From Monilinia fructicola (Eukaryota; Ascomycota; Leotiomycetes; Helotiales; Sclerotiniaceae): a stretch of DNA of 64,000 nucleotides. Positions 12,084-23,997 of the stretch are shown here, piece after piece. How positions within the stretch are numbered: the stretch's first letter is position 1; the number at the start of each line of letters is the position of its first letter. The stretch lies in the NCBI GenBank assembly GCA_008692225.1, contig VICG01000011.1, positions 2,096,501-2,160,500 on the forward strand, written 5' to 3'. The notes under the pieces were generated by a model, which was not told the DNA's origin, made no database searches, and was given only the letters and a program-made list of their open reading frames with translations. The position numbers and the translations under genes were made by a program.

Positions 12084-12990
12084 ATGGCATCGGTGCGCCG
12101 AATAAAACTCTTCGGACTCCTCGTCTTCATCGCGGTCGTCTCCCTCCTCTTCTACACCTCGTCTCTTCGTCAACAACGCAATGTTGTGGCTGGAGGCGAT
12201 GATTTCTATACCAAGACGATGAACGGATTGGACAAGAACAAGAACGTCGGATCTGGTTCGGGCTCTGGCACGGGGAAACAGGAAATAGCGGGGGCGGGAC
12301 AGGGGAGAAGCAAGGAGGATGAACAGGTAGCAAAGGAAATGGCACAAAGGTTAAAGGATGCAGCTGATAAGGCCAAGGATAACGCGAACGCGAAGGCCTT
12401 TAAACCCGATCCGCCCAGTCAGGTTGTCGGAAAGGGGAATGCGGCAGAGGGGCAGAGTGGAGAGAGGAGCGTCGCGGGGAGAAAGAAGATTGGCGGGGAG
12501 AAGGCGCAGGAGGTGGTCAAGGAGAAGGAGAGTGAGGAGACGAAGGAAGATGCCGAGGTGAAGACGGAGCTGAATGCCATCTTGAAGAAGTCGCCGGGTA
12601 CATCTTGATTCCTCCTCTATCTTGTTCCCGTTCTCCCTTTCTTCCAAATCACAGTAAACTAACCTACTTTTCACAGTAATCATCTTCTCCAAATCCTACT
12701 GTCCACACTCGAAACGCGCCAAGACTATCCTCCTCGAAAAATACACAATCAATCCTCCTCCCTTCGTCGTTGAACTCGATCAACACCCAATAGGCGCAAA
12801 GTTACAAGCACGGTTGGCGCAACTTACAGGCAGAAAAACCGTACCGAATGTATTGATCAATGGAGTCAGTATAGGCGGTGGGGATGATGTAGCCGAGCTG
12901 GACGAGAAGAAGACATTGGCCGGGAAATTAAAAGACTTGGGCGGTAGCAAGATTAAGGATATCGAAATCAAAGGGGTTAAAAATACGTGA
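12084..12990 (+). CDS. membrane-anchored monothiol glutaredoxin (Grx6/7-like)
   Basis: Predicted 275-aa secretory-pathway glutaredoxin. Residues ~7-25 form a single N-terminal membrane anchor (IKLFGLLVFIAVVSLLFY). A charged, Lys/Glu/Ala-rich, probably disordered stalk follows to about residue 165, then the thioredoxin-fold domain. The active site is SKSYCPHSKRAK, a CPHS monothiol type; the cis-Pro segment is KTVPNVLINGVSIGG with the GG-D motif after it. An intron at 12598-12676 (GTACAT...CACAG) splits KKSP from VIIFSKS. Yeast Grx6/7 are Golgi/ER monothiol enzymes acting in redox and Fe-S handling; the same place and role are inferred here. An alternative upstream ATG at 11947 (MGKYYEA) can splice in frame to this start through an intron at 11970-12051 (GTACGT...CAACAG), adding about 18 residues before the membrane segment. 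The start at 12084 fits the usual N-terminus better. Confidence 0.88.
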
Positions 12991-15537
12991 TTGAAGCAAG
13001 GAAGTAGATATATTGCTGGAGGGGAAAGGCTTTGGGCTAGTTTGATTGAAACGAATAGAGATTGGAAGAAAGCATTGCTGAGCAAGGCTCGGCTAGGTGT
13101 CTTTTGGCAAGTAAGAGTCAATTTGTGGATGGCACTCTAATGGCCAATATTTTCATGGGCCTTGTTTCTTTGGGTCATTTTTTTTGATGCTACTTTGTAT
13201 TATCATGACTTGGCTTGGCTTGGCTTGATGAAGTGGGAGGGTCGTGGCCTGTTCATTCGTACATATTTTCATGGGACGAGGAGCCTTCTCGAGTGGGAAT
13301 GGGATGGATAGCGTTAATGTTAAGGTTAATGTTAAGGTTAAGGTTGAAGTTGAGGTTTGCGGGCATTGGGCATACCTAGCGCATCGTCCTCGCTATCATA
13401 ATAGTTTTAGCGGAATCAATTAATGGAATTATTGAGTTGATATCCGGGGTTTCGAAAGATTGCAGGGTGGATTTGGATGAGGGTGAGAGGGGATGTGCTG
13501 GTGGTGGTGACGATGGTGACGATGGTGACGATGGTGATGATGGTGATATTATAGTTGTTGTTTTGACGGTGAGTGAGTGAGTGAGTTTTACTTCATTCGT
13601 ATTCGGGACTCGGGAGTGAGTGAGTTTTGGAGTTTGATAGGTTGCTAGGTTGCTAGGTTGCTAGGTTAAAACTACTTATTTGCCTTCTTACTTATAGGAG
13701 GGGTTGTGATGGTTTGGTGGTTTTGGTTCGTGGTGTTCAATGGGAAGGGAAGGGTAGGGCATCGCATAGTATGGTATACTATGAATTAGGATCGGGATCG
13801 GGATTGGGACTGCGGGGGAAACCCGGGAGCTAGTTATGGTAGGTGTTCACTAGTGCTAGGTAGCGTAGTGTTGTGTGGTTTATGGATTGGGTCGGCTGCG
13901 CAGGTTTGGGTTGGGAGGCAAGATGGTGTGTAACTGAAGATGGAAGATTGGGAGAGCGGGCCATTAAATGGAAGGGTTTGGGTTGGTGCTTGCAAATTTG
14001 GAGAGCTGTTGGATGAAAAGGCTATGATGTGGATGCTTGGAAGGTGATTGCCGAGAGAAGGAGAAGAAAACAAGAGGGAAAAACAGCGAAGAATTCTCCT
14101 ACGGGCCTCCTAAAGTGTGAATTTCCTGCTGGATCGTGCGTTCTAAGGATCGATCATTTGAGGATTCTACAAGTATGTCGGGAAGAAGATGCGAGAAACG
14201 TTGAGCTAATGGAAGATGGCCCATACCTACCTAGTAGCCATGTAGGTCCAGCGCTCCAAACCATCGGATCTCTGGTGCCATGGGCTCGATGGCTGGTGAT
14301 TCGGTTTCTTTTCTGCGTTCGCGCCATGGTGGATTGCATGCGATGATTTTATAGCGCGAACCAACCTCATCACATGTTAGAATGCCCCGATGTCGTCACC
14401 ATGATATCGATAGCGTCGCTTATCAAGGCTGTGGTTGTACGGCCATGCTCAAGTACTCACTCACTCGATGGATGGTATTAATATCCACGGATATATTCCT
14501 CTCCATCCCGCCATCACCTGCACCCAATGAATGAGTAGCCAAGCCAAAACTCGGAACGCTCCATCATTCCCAAATACCACAGATTTGTTTGTAATCCCGA
14601 GGGAGGCGAAAAATGCCAAGAGGGCAGCGGAGAAGGTTGAGTAAGCGTGCTCGGACTCCATTGATTTCAAAGCTTAATTAAGATTATTACTACTGGACAG
14701 TACTAACTAGCACCTAGCTTCTACCCTGGTTGGGCTTAACCTGGCGGTATCCATGGCCATAACGTTACTAATGGCCCGAGAAATTGTGCAAAGGGCAAAG
14801 TGCAGATGCGCCGGCGTTGATCGTTTCTTTGTGGAGGTATGCTAATTAGGAATACTTGTAGAAGGTCATCTACGTCAGTACTAAGTTTCTTGGCATCGGA
14901 GGGATCGACGGGTAGGGTTTTTTGGATATCGAGGAATGGGGCTTTATCGATGGATTTTGGGAGGTGGGTGTTGGGTGTTGGGTGCTGGGTGTGTGGCTTT
15001 CTTGGGATGCTAATGTAAGTGTTTTTAATTATGGAGTGGTCCCGATGGGTGGGTTTTGCTTGTAGAGGTGAGTGAGTGATCTAGGTACTTGTTGGGAGTC
15101 TGGATGTGGGCGTGAGGGGCTTGAGATGATGGTTTGGTGGCGCGTTGCTTCGATTGATTGGTTTGTTTGGGAGTTGAAGGGAGTGGGCAAGATGGCTATG
15201 TGGTTTTTGGGTGGGAGCGTGGAGGGAGGCTAGGGCTAGAATTGGGACTCGGACTAGCTGCTCTGATTTCAATCGATTGATGATGGGTATGATATCATGT
15301 GGATTTGGCTGAGAGGTTGAGACAAGTGTGATCTGTTTATATCTGTTTCTTTTACTGAAATGTCCTTCGTTTTTCATACATTGTTTTTGCATACGCATAT
15401 ACTTCATTTTGTTTCAACATCTTGATCTTTCCTCGCATCGTCTTCCTTGTTTAATTGTGTGTGTTGTTGCGAGAGGCTCGACTTGATAGGCAGTTCCTAG
15501 TTCTTCCGTCAAGAGATTTGGCAAGGGAAAGGACAAG
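12991..15537. other. gene-free region with short repeats
   Basis: No convincing gene on either strand. Visible are a GTTAATGTTAAGG array (about 13316-13352), GGTGACGAT repeats (13505-13550), GGTTGCTA repeats (13639-13665) and GTGAGTGA words. Several short frames occur, for example 14029-14346 and 15081-15407, but they have no domain or compositional support. Confidence 0.5.
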
Positions 15538-17516
15538 ATGAAGGAGCTTATCCGAGATACGACATTGGGAGAGTTCCTGCGTCTGACGACGGGACATCGA
15601 ATTTTCAAATACCCAGAAGAGCAGATTGTGCCAGAAGATAAGGAGAAAGGAGATGCAGGCTTTTGGCAAAAATATATCAACGAGCATAAGACTCGCAACG
15701 CGAGAGATCATGGGAACTGCGATGACCCTGACGATTCTGAGGATGTCTCAAATAAGGACCTTGATGATTTGGTCGAGGGTGGAGCGCCGACTGCGAGGCG
15801 GAGTTCCGAACAAACCAAAGTGGCAGGTGAGGGTTATGTGAATAAGGAGAATGGAGGGATGGATGTTAGGATTGTGGATTGGGATCAATCGTATGGAGCT
15901 GTGGATCCGGAGGTGTGTAATGGGAGGCTTTTGAGATTTTCGACACCTCAAAGATTGAATCTCGATTACCCTTGAAGCACCCACTGACAATTCACAATAG
16001 AATCCACAAAATTGGTCCACGGGGAAAAAGTTCTTTGTCACTTTCCTCATCTGTCTCTTGACCTTTGCCGTCTACATCGGATCGGCCATCTATTCAGCAG
16101 GCGAGATGGATGTGATGCAAAAATTTGGAGTGAGTCAAGTGGCAGCCACAGCCGGCCTCACTCTGTTCGTCGCTGGTTACGGTCTAGGGCCCATGATATG
16201 GTCTCCCTTGAGTGAGATACCTCAAATTGGCCGGAACCCCGTGTACATCGGCACGCTGATTATCTTTGTGGTCCTTCAATTCGGTGTCATTTATGCTAGG
16301 AATTTTGCTCAGCTACTCATATTTCGATTCTTGACTGGGTTTTTCGGTTCCCCTGTCTTGGCCACAGGTGGTGCTTCGTTGAGTGACATGTACCCGGCGA
16401 ATAAGAGGGCCTATGCCATTGGTATTTGGGGTATGGCGGCGATATCGGGTCCAGTCTTGGGTCCCCTCGTTGGAGGGTTCGCGGCGGAAAAGAAAGGATG
16501 GACTTGGACGATTTGGGAATTGACGTGGTTGTCTGGTAGGCTTCTTCATTTCTACACGCCCCGATGCTTTCCTCGATCCGTTTCACACACTGACATCTTC
16601 CCACAGGCGCCGCAATGGTCGTCCTGATTATCTTGCTACCTGAGACTAGTAGCGCAAACATCTTATACCGCCGCACTCGCCGTCTCGCCAAACTTAGCAA
16701 CATCGATAATTTGAAATGTGAACCCGAGATTGAGAGCGACAAGATGACGCGGAAAGAAAAGATCAACATGGCGCTCATCCGTCCCTTTTCACTCAGCTTC
16801 ACGGAACCCATCCTTTTCTGTCTCAATCTCTACATTGCACTGATCTACGGTCTTCTCTATGTCTGGTTTGAGTCATTCGCTATTGTGTTTGTTGAGATTC
16901 ATGGTTTCAGCTTGGGTAAAGAGGGCTTGGCTTTCTTGGGTATCTTCGTCGGGTCTCTGGTAGTCATTCCACCGTTTTTCTGGTACTTGCATCGATATCA
17001 AGAACCAAAGTTTAACGATAAGGGTGAGATCAAACCGGAGATTCGATTACAGCCAGCCTTTGTGGGGGCGTTTTTGTATCCCTATCTGTCTGTTTTGGTT
17101 TGGATGGACGAGCAGAGAGAGTATCCACGTATGTATCCCCCAGCCCTCCGGACCCTCTTCTCCTCCTCTCCCAACCACAAACTAACGCCACACCAACGCA
17201 GTGGATCGTCCCAATAATCGGCTCGGCATTCTTCTCCATCGGAGCATTCCTCCTCTTCAATTCCGTCCTCAACTACATTGGCGACGCATACCCCATTTAC
17301 GCCGCCTCCGCATACGCGGGGAACGACTTCATGCGCTCGTGTTTTGGTGCCGGCTTCCCGCTCTTTGCCAATGCCATGTTTACGAACTTGGGGGTACCGT
17401 GGGCGAGCTCCACCTTGGCCTTTATTAGCGTGGCGTTTATCCCCATTCCGTTCGTGCTGTATATTTACGGGGAGAGGATCAGGAAGAGTAGTAAGAGGGC
17501 GAGACATGATATATGA
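15538..17516 (+). CDS. MFS multidrug transporter, DHA1 family
   Basis: Predicted drug:H+ antiporter of the plasma membrane, about 581 aa after one frame correction. A hydrophilic N-terminus (MKELIRDTTLGEFLRLTTG..., ~140 aa) precedes about 12 membrane helices. Motifs: NPQNWSTGKKF before helix 1; WSPLSEIPQIGRNPVYI, the DHA1 motif A; RFLTGFFGSPVLATGGASLSD; GPVLGPLVGGFAAE, motif C; and WIVPIIGSAFFSIGAF in the second half. Introns lie at 15913-16000, 16536-16606 and 17129-17201, all GT-AG. One surplus T in the run at 17071-17075 breaks the frame: the product should read [24 protein letters not shown]. Relatives export azoles, cycloheximide or plant toxins; the substrate here cannot be told. Confidence 0.85.
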
Positions 17517-18370
17517 AGGGGCTGCGTGGGTGATGCGTTGTATTGTTTAGCGCTGGTTTGCTAGCGGTGGTGTAACGATTAATGTTTTGATGAGTGTTGT
17601 GTTAACGTTTATATAGGACGGGGAAGAGCGCAAGGATGCTCAGGCATGCTGCAAACAGGACGGATCGGGTGCTGTCTATTTGGCAGAGGATTGTATTATC
17701 ATGTACGAGTAACGACGAGATGATTCCCATGTGGCGTGTGAATGAAAACTATCTTTATGAGTAACTCGAATCTCTTGATTGATTCTTTAACATAGTGCTT
17801 CGATCTCTCCCCCCCCCTCCGTTTCATCCGCGAGCGAAGAGGAAGCCAAAACCCGTGATTACTTCGTATCTCCTTCTTTTAACTGGTTCCACAACGATAT
17901 TCTCGATGCAAATCCCGCATCGTAAATCATCAGAAAGAGAAAATAAAGACCACACAGTATTGTCGATGGGACACAGCATCCAGAGAGCGAAGAAGATTCC
18001 ATCTTCCCCTCTCCTAATTAGCCAAAATCTGTGTAAGCGAAAGAACAACAAACGGGACCTCTGATGGGGGATGAAAAATTGGCCCTCTTATTTTCGCAAC
18101 TTATCTTCTTGCTCTTGGATATCTAATTTTACTTTCGACACGGAAAGAATAATAGCTGAGATTCCTATTGATTTGGTTAAATCTCCGCGTTTCATGTAAT
18201 TGATATCAAGTCAACAAAATCATGATTGAAACAAATAATGAATTGATTCGATGAGCAAAAAGTTGGAGACGGTCATGAAACATCAAATCCTCATTCTTTC
18301 TTTCTTTCTTCGCATCTTGTATATGAGCCCTAAAACAACAGACATGACTTTATGAATTAGTCATCAAACA
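17517..18370. other. intergenic, nothing recognised
   Basis: Region between the transporter and the tRNA-Ser gene. A short frame at 17795-18064 has no domain support. Confidence 0.5.
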
Positions 18371-18499
18371 GGCGTCGTGACGGAGTGGTTAACGTGATTG
18401 ACTCGAATTATGTCATTCGTTCCTTTGAGAAAAGGCGGATGATGCACGGTTGGATATCAATTCCTTTCGGGGGCGCATGTTCGAATCATGCCGACGTCG
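18371..18499 (+). tRNA. tRNA-Ser(CGA) with 48-nt intron
   Basis: Acceptor stem GGCGTCG pairs with CGACGTC (one G-U), followed by discriminator G at 18499. The D-arm is ACG/CGT. The anticodon stem ATTGA/TCAAT encloses the loop CTCGAA + A, giving anticodon CGA at 18404-18406. An intron of about 48 nt (18408-18455) sits one base 3' of the anticodon, the canonical eukaryotic position. A long variable arm (TCC...GGGGG) marks a class II tRNA, consistent with Ser. The T-arm is GCATG-TTCGAAT-CATGC. A T-run (TTTT) follows as Pol III terminator. Confidence 0.9.
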
Positions 18500-19214
18500 T
18501 TTTGCTGGGATGGGCAAGGGACCGTGGTTTAAAGGAGGACTTTCTTCGATTTTTGGAGGAAGAGAAGAAGGAGGGAGGGAGGCGGTGCGTTTTTGGAGAG
18601 TGCATTTGTGGTGGAGCAGAAGTGGGTGGATGGGTGGGGAGTTGCGTTGCTTAAGAGCTGTACTCTGTACTTGTATGTAAGATTACAGATATTGCAATTG
18701 GCCGATGGAAAGAAAGGAAGGGGTGCAGTGTATATATAGCACAGGACATATGCTTTTGATGTTGGAACAAGTAGTGGCAGTTTGGAAGGATACAGAGGTA
18801 TTGTGTACTTACATACTTATAAATACTACTTTAGGTAGCGCTATATATCATACAGCAGAAGTAAAGCAAAGTGTTGTGCACATGGATTAGACACCAGAAT
18901 CCCCCTGTTGAAGTGTAGCGACGACTATGGTCCGAGCTCATGAATGATAGTCCGAGCTCGTATTATTCCCCGCCAAAAAGATTATAAAATGAAAGGCAAC
19001 ATGTTTTCAGCTGCTAGTAGGTACATACTATGCAGACAATCAGAAGAAAGCATCGTTCCACAGATAGATACACCAGTTGTGATAACCTGCAGCTTGTTTG
19101 CCATGTAAGGATCACACTGCAGTGGTTGAAGTCGCGATGACACAAAGAACATCCGAACCACCTTCCCGGTTAGGGTCATATATGAAAATAAGAACGATTT
19201 CTAATTAATCAAAA
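18500..19214. other. intergenic between two tRNA genes
   Basis: No gene seen. A short direct repeat of GGTCCGAGCTC / AGTCCGAGCTC occurs at about 18930-18960. Confidence 0.5.
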
Positions 19215-19308
19215 GGGATCATGGCGCAATGGTAGCGCATTACTTTCCGGTGTTCACATTTGTGATGACGTTTGGTAAAGGTTGTGGGTTCGAGTCCCAC
19301 TGGTCTCG
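19215..19308 (+). tRNA. tRNA-Arg(CCG) with 22-nt intron
   Basis: Acceptor GGGATCA pairs with TGGTCTC (two G-U pairs), followed by discriminator G. The D-arm is GCGC-AATGGTA-GCGC. The anticodon stem TTACT/GGTAA encloses TT-CCG-G, giving anticodon CCG at 19247-19249. A short intron (about 19251-19272) lies one base 3' of the anticodon. The T-arm is GTGGG-TTCGAGT-CCCAC, a perfect B box. A T-rich stretch follows. The anticodon call depends on the intron placement, which gives a fully paired anticodon stem. Confidence 0.85.
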
Positions 19309-20814
19309 TCTTTTTGTTGCTGCTCAGGATTGACTGATTTTGAGATGTTGGGGAGAGATGGGTAAATTTTGGTTTTTGGGTATCGGTGTGGATGCATGAT
19401 GGTCTGTGTGCTTAGCCGAGGCGAGATAGCAAGATGAAGGGCAAGTGATAATTAGGGAGGGAGTGGCTTATTTTTGAATCATTCTTAGAATCTTTTAGAC
19501 GGTCTTGAGCTACGCCCTTCTCAAATTGAGCATCGTCAAGAGGTGTCAGAGAGAAAGTCCCTCTGAAGCTTCTACCTGCTCAATGGTGAATACGAATCGA
19601 AAGAACATGGAGGCAAGTAGCTATCTGACCTGAAACTTTATACCTACCTGAAGATAATATTCGAATGAACCGATACGGTATTTCCAGGAAGTGAGCCTGC
19701 TTACAAGAAATGCAATATCACCTAGATCACGTATACTTTCCATTGCCATTGCCTAGAATGATTTGGTTGGGTCATTCATGTTTCGACTTGGGTAAGATTA
19801 TCTGAACTTTGAGCTGACGTCCCGGCCCTCAAGCTCACTAATTAGCGAAACATCGGGCAATCGCTATTACAAAGGTAAAAGGGGATAGCGCTGGGATTCA
19901 AGAATAACCTTGGAAGTTTACAGCAAGATCAAATCAGCTTGAGCAGAAAGCTTCATCGGGAAACAAAGTAATCACGAGAAGGTGAAAGAAAACATACGTG
20001 TTCAACAGAATAGAGCAAAGTTAATCCAACAAGTTGAAGAAAGTATAATGGAAACACCCATCCTTCCCAATACAGTATACTCTGTACTTTAGATGTTTTT
20101 TAAGCTTCGAAGCTTTTGAGAGATGATGCACGGGGCAGGATCTAGGAGGTGTAAGATGAACTATCTATCCATAATGATTTGCAATTTGTAAGATTTGCTA
20201 CTCTTTGATTCATACGCTTTTGTAATTCTAAAGAGAGGAGATTGAGCTACTTCGTTGCGTGATATCATAAGAATATTAAGCCGTTCAGCAATTCGTCACG
20301 ATTCTACTAGAGTATATATATAACTATTTGCAGGAGTGGTACTGGAATGTTAAACCTGAATTGACAATTTATATCCGTTACACGATAGAAAAGGGGCAAG
20401 TTCCAAGTTCCTACGTCACAAAATAAGACTACAAAGACAAATTTGGTCTACAGGGCATTGCTCACATACTTTAAAGCATTACCAAAAAAATAACACAGAA
20501 GGGGAATTAATGAAGAAAAACTCCGGGGTTCAAGATTTGAATTAAATAAAGTCGTATCGTTTGATTGATATCTTGGACAGAAACCTACCAGCTTGCAATC
20601 GAATAACCTTCTAATTCTAAGGACCAGCCTCAAGAATATCCAAAATCAGCCTCATACGCCTCAACTCCTCTCAATTAACCTCCCACCACCCTCCCGAGTT
20701 TCCACCAAAGATTCGTTCACTCTTTTGGTAGAGTGCTTGTAAAAATTAAATACGAATCAAATTATATATCCTTTCATCTATAATAACATACTAACTCAAA
20801 TACCCAAATACAAT
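19309..20814. other. intergenic, nothing recognised
   Basis: About 1.5 kb without a supportable gene, on the 3' side of the minus-strand hydratase gene. A palindromic HindIII-type TTAAGCTTCGAAGCTTTT word occurs near 20100. Confidence 0.5.
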
Positions 20815-22033
20815 TTACAATTTGCTCTTCTGAGCCTTGCTCTCCTCTCTAGCCGAAGATCCAGGAGCATTAGCGGCACCGCCAGTCTTCGAACCAGAGT
20901 TTGTCTTGATACTCGCCAAACCCTGATCTAACATCTTTCCATCACCACTCGTACTACCACCAACAGCCTTCATTAAAGCTCTTCCATTACTCAAGCAAAT
21001 CTTTCCACCTTCTACTTTTGTGATGAAGCGAATTTCTTCCCATCCTTCTTTGATTTCCCCTGTTTTCCAAATCTCGATGATTAGTTTATCACCTGGTTTA
21101 ACAGGTGATGCAAATCGACATGAGAATTCTTTGATATTTTTTGGATCGCTACCACCAATAGCTTTCAGAAGTGCATGAGCAGTGAAATTCCACGATGAAA
21201 GTCCGTGCATGATGGGTCCTCCAAATCCCATCTTCTGCCCTGGTTCGGGTGTTGCGTGTAGAGGGTTGTAATCACCGTTCAATCTGTGTTCGTGTTTCAT
21301 TAGTCCTACATCTTACTCATACTGGACAGCAGGGTAAAGTCATACCTATATAATAATGCACTTTCCTTTGTAATCTGATGTGCCATCACAGCATCTGGCT
21401 TCTTTCCTTCAGGCGGAGGGAAATTTTGAGTCGCTGGACCCTTAGGTCCATTCCAATTACCCTGACCAACGAAGAATGCACTTCCGACAGCCCTGGTATA
21501 TACCTCGCCACTATTCTTATCAACAATCTCTTGTTGTGTCTCAACAACAGTCCCCGACTTTCCTTTGTCATATACACCGATGACTTTGGAGCGCAGTTCA
21601 AAGGTTTTGCCCGCGGAGGTAGGAGGAAGTGGCTTCAGGAAAGTCATTGAACGTCCACCATCAAGGACACGCGTGTAGTCGAATTTCGGCACACCGGGGA
21701 TGGGGGTAGCTGAAGAGGCGGCATAGAAGTCAATTACTTCTTGGGTTGTGCGTTTGAATGCTTGAGAGAGATATTAGCAGATGGGTGGAACGAAAGGAAC
21801 ACAGGCACCTTACGAAGGAGAACAGGATAAGTTGGAAAGACGGCAAAGTTGGGATGCAATTCCTGTAATTAGATGAGAATATGACATTTACAGTGCTTCA
21901 TCAGAAACATACGTATAAGAAGTGCAACTCATCGTTTGTACATCCAATGCTGTTGGCAAAGAGCAGAACATCTCTTTTTAACCAAGAAACTTCCTCTGCT
22001 GGGTATTCGAAGCCAGCTCCTGGAACCTGACAT
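20815..22033 (-). CDS. peroxisomal MaoC-type 2-enoyl-CoA hydratase (PTS1)
   Basis: Predicted 350-aa hydratase 2 of the hotdog fold, related to the C-terminal hydratase part of fungal peroxisomal multifunctional beta-oxidation enzyme (FOX2). The N-terminal hotdog has PKFDYTRVLDGGRSM and EVYTRAVGSAFFVGQG. The C-terminal hotdog has the family catalytic motif LNGDYNPLHATPE...MGFGGPIMHGL (Asp and His of the hydratase 2 motif). The protein ends in SKL, a textbook PTS1, so it should act in peroxisomes on trans-2-enoyl-CoA. Introns: complement 21863-21912, 21761-21813 and 21284-21345. The ATG at 22033 has adenines before it; from it, one surplus C in GGTTCC (22022-22023) must be ignored to give MSGS-GAGFEYPAEEVSWLKRD. 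Without that correction no start codon serves the conserved frame. Confidence 0.85.
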
Positions 22034-22887
22034 TTTGATGATTGTATTGAAATTGATTTGACTTTGACTTTGATTCTGTAGAATTTGAAATGGTTTTTGA
22101 GAATTGGTGATTGTATTGGAAGATATGGAGGGGATAAGATGCAGAGGAGAGGGGGATCACCAAGAACTTGAGCTACCCCGGAATTCCAATACTAATCCCC
22201 ACACTTCGGCCTTTCTTCTTATGCCGAGGTATCTTCGGAGAAATCATAATACATATTACAGTATGGCATCCTTGCCTCAACCTTGGAATCACATGTTAGT
22301 ATTGTAATCCAAGTCTGGCACTGACGTCTCCCGAGGTCATCCATGGATGTCCATATAAGTGTAATTGTATGAATGTGGTATATGTACTCGAGTATTATAT
22401 ACGGTAGTTATTGTCTTCCCCCTTCACATATACTTTTCAAATGTTAAAAATAGATCAAACATAGAATCCTTATGGTAGAAATGGCTCAGTTTGAATCGTC
22501 ACAACAAGCACATGGTGACAGGTCACATGGAAACATCAGACAAAAGTTTACGGGGATAGATGCATTATTCTATCTAAACCTTATTAAAAACGAACCCAAT
22601 TTTTTGTATTATCGTCGATGAAGAACAGCTCTCAATGCGAGCCTCAAACCTCTGTCTCTCTAACTGCGCCAGTAAGTAACTCACCAACTCTAGAAGCCAG
22701 GACATTTCCGGTCCAATCTTGCCCTGTAACTGTAACTCAAAATCTCGAACATAGGGCCATTACGCCAAAGAATCGATCCTTTCCAGTCAATCAAAAAGCA
22801 AAAGAAAACTTCTGTTACGCCTAATTTCGCCTCGACAACCTCAATCCATAGCAAAAGATGCCTAATAGGTCTTATGGTATCACCCAC
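22034..22887. other. intergenic between hydratase promoter and TFIIB 3' end
   Basis: No gene recognised. It contains the promoter of the minus-strand hydratase gene and the 3' flank of TFIIB. The leader just upstream of 22033 is rich in TCAAA/CAATC words. Confidence 0.5.
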
Positions 22888-23997
22888 TTAACTGACCGGT
22901 AGGTTATCCATTTTGCCCTTGCCATCAGCAATCCACTCAGGTTCGATGAGTTTCTCTCGATCCGCATACAAGTATTTGTAAGCTGTACGAATAGTACCAT
23001 CACTGACGCCAGCTACTTGGGATATCTCCTTGGCAGACTTTGGCTTCCCGAGAAGAGCTGATGCCATATAGATGCAAGCGGCTGCGACTGACAAAGGAGA
23101 TCTACCAGCGAGATCACCGACGGTAGAAACCTTTTCAGCGAGGCCTTGGGATATCTTGACGAATTGCTGGCTCTTAAGACCAAGTTGACTGCAGTAACGA
23201 GTACAGAGGTCTTTGGCATTGGTGGACGTTGTTGTCTGGTAACCATCTGGTGCAGCAAGAGCTTGAAAGCAATGTTAATATATACCAGTATAAGTTCATC
23301 AGCTTATACAACTTACCACCAGTAGCTTCAGCAGTCGCCTTCTTAGCATTACTATCAGAAGCAAAAGAATTTCTCAAGTGCCTTGAAAGTTCTACCAATT
23401 TCCTTCTTCGAAACTTTTGTCAAGGCGTAAATCTCACGGAAGGTTCTAGGAACAAGACATTGGCGACAAGCGATGAAGATACAGCCAGCGATAATAGCTT
23501 CTTGAGATTTACCTTTGAAGGCTTTGGCATCATCGACAAGTTTGAAAAGGTGCTTTGCGGTATCCGAAACGTTCTTTGGAATGTTAAACAGCATCGCAGT
23601 GAGCGCCGATTTCTTTGTAAGCTGCAAGTAAAGCCTTCGTCGACTTATCCGAACCTTGTTTGCCCTGAGCACGATAAAGTTCCCGACTACGGACGCTGCT
23701 ATCACCAAATGCGATCGTAGTCGAAAGTTGAGAACCATTCAACAGAGGGTTAGCAGCATCACCAACACGAGATGGGTCATCGTTTCCTTGGTCATCGTTG
23801 GAGAATGTACGCCATTCAGAGCGGGTATCGACAATTCGATCACCAATAACCACACCGCAAGTGTCGCAAACCAAATCACCGGAAGAGAATTCTTCGACGA
23901 GGTTTGGTGGAATCTCCTTGCAGTCCTTACACATAACCTGAACGTTCAGATTCTGACTCCATTCTGTATTCTTGTCCATTGTTGACGGACCAATCAT
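22888..23997 (-). CDS. SUA7: transcription initiation factor TFIIB, frame broken twice
   Basis: General RNA polymerase II factor TFIIB, about 350 aa after correction. Order: N-terminal zinc ribbon (CKDC...CDTC), the B-reader region RIVDTRSEWRTFSNDD and SRVGDAANPLL, cyclin repeat 1 (IPKNVSDTAKHLFKLVDDAKAFKGKSQEAIIAGCIFIACR...KEIGRTFKAL) and cyclin repeat 2 (ISQGLAEKVSTVGDLAGRSPLSVAAACIYMAS...VAGVSDGTIRTAYKYL). An intron lies at complement 23262-23316. Two single surplus bases break the frame: in TTT at 23586-23588 (CDAV should continue NIPKNVSD) and in TTTT near 23366 (LEKFF should continue ASDSNAKKA). TFIIB is essential and normally single-copy, so these are most likely sequence errors. The start may be 23997 or the Met at 23979; an upstream in-frame stretch rich in Arg/Lys lacks ATG. 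Confidence 0.88.

Noticed and set aside
14029..14346. 105-codon plus-strand frame
   Set aside because: No domain, no conserved motif, overlaps an opposite-strand frame, no intron or promoter signals.
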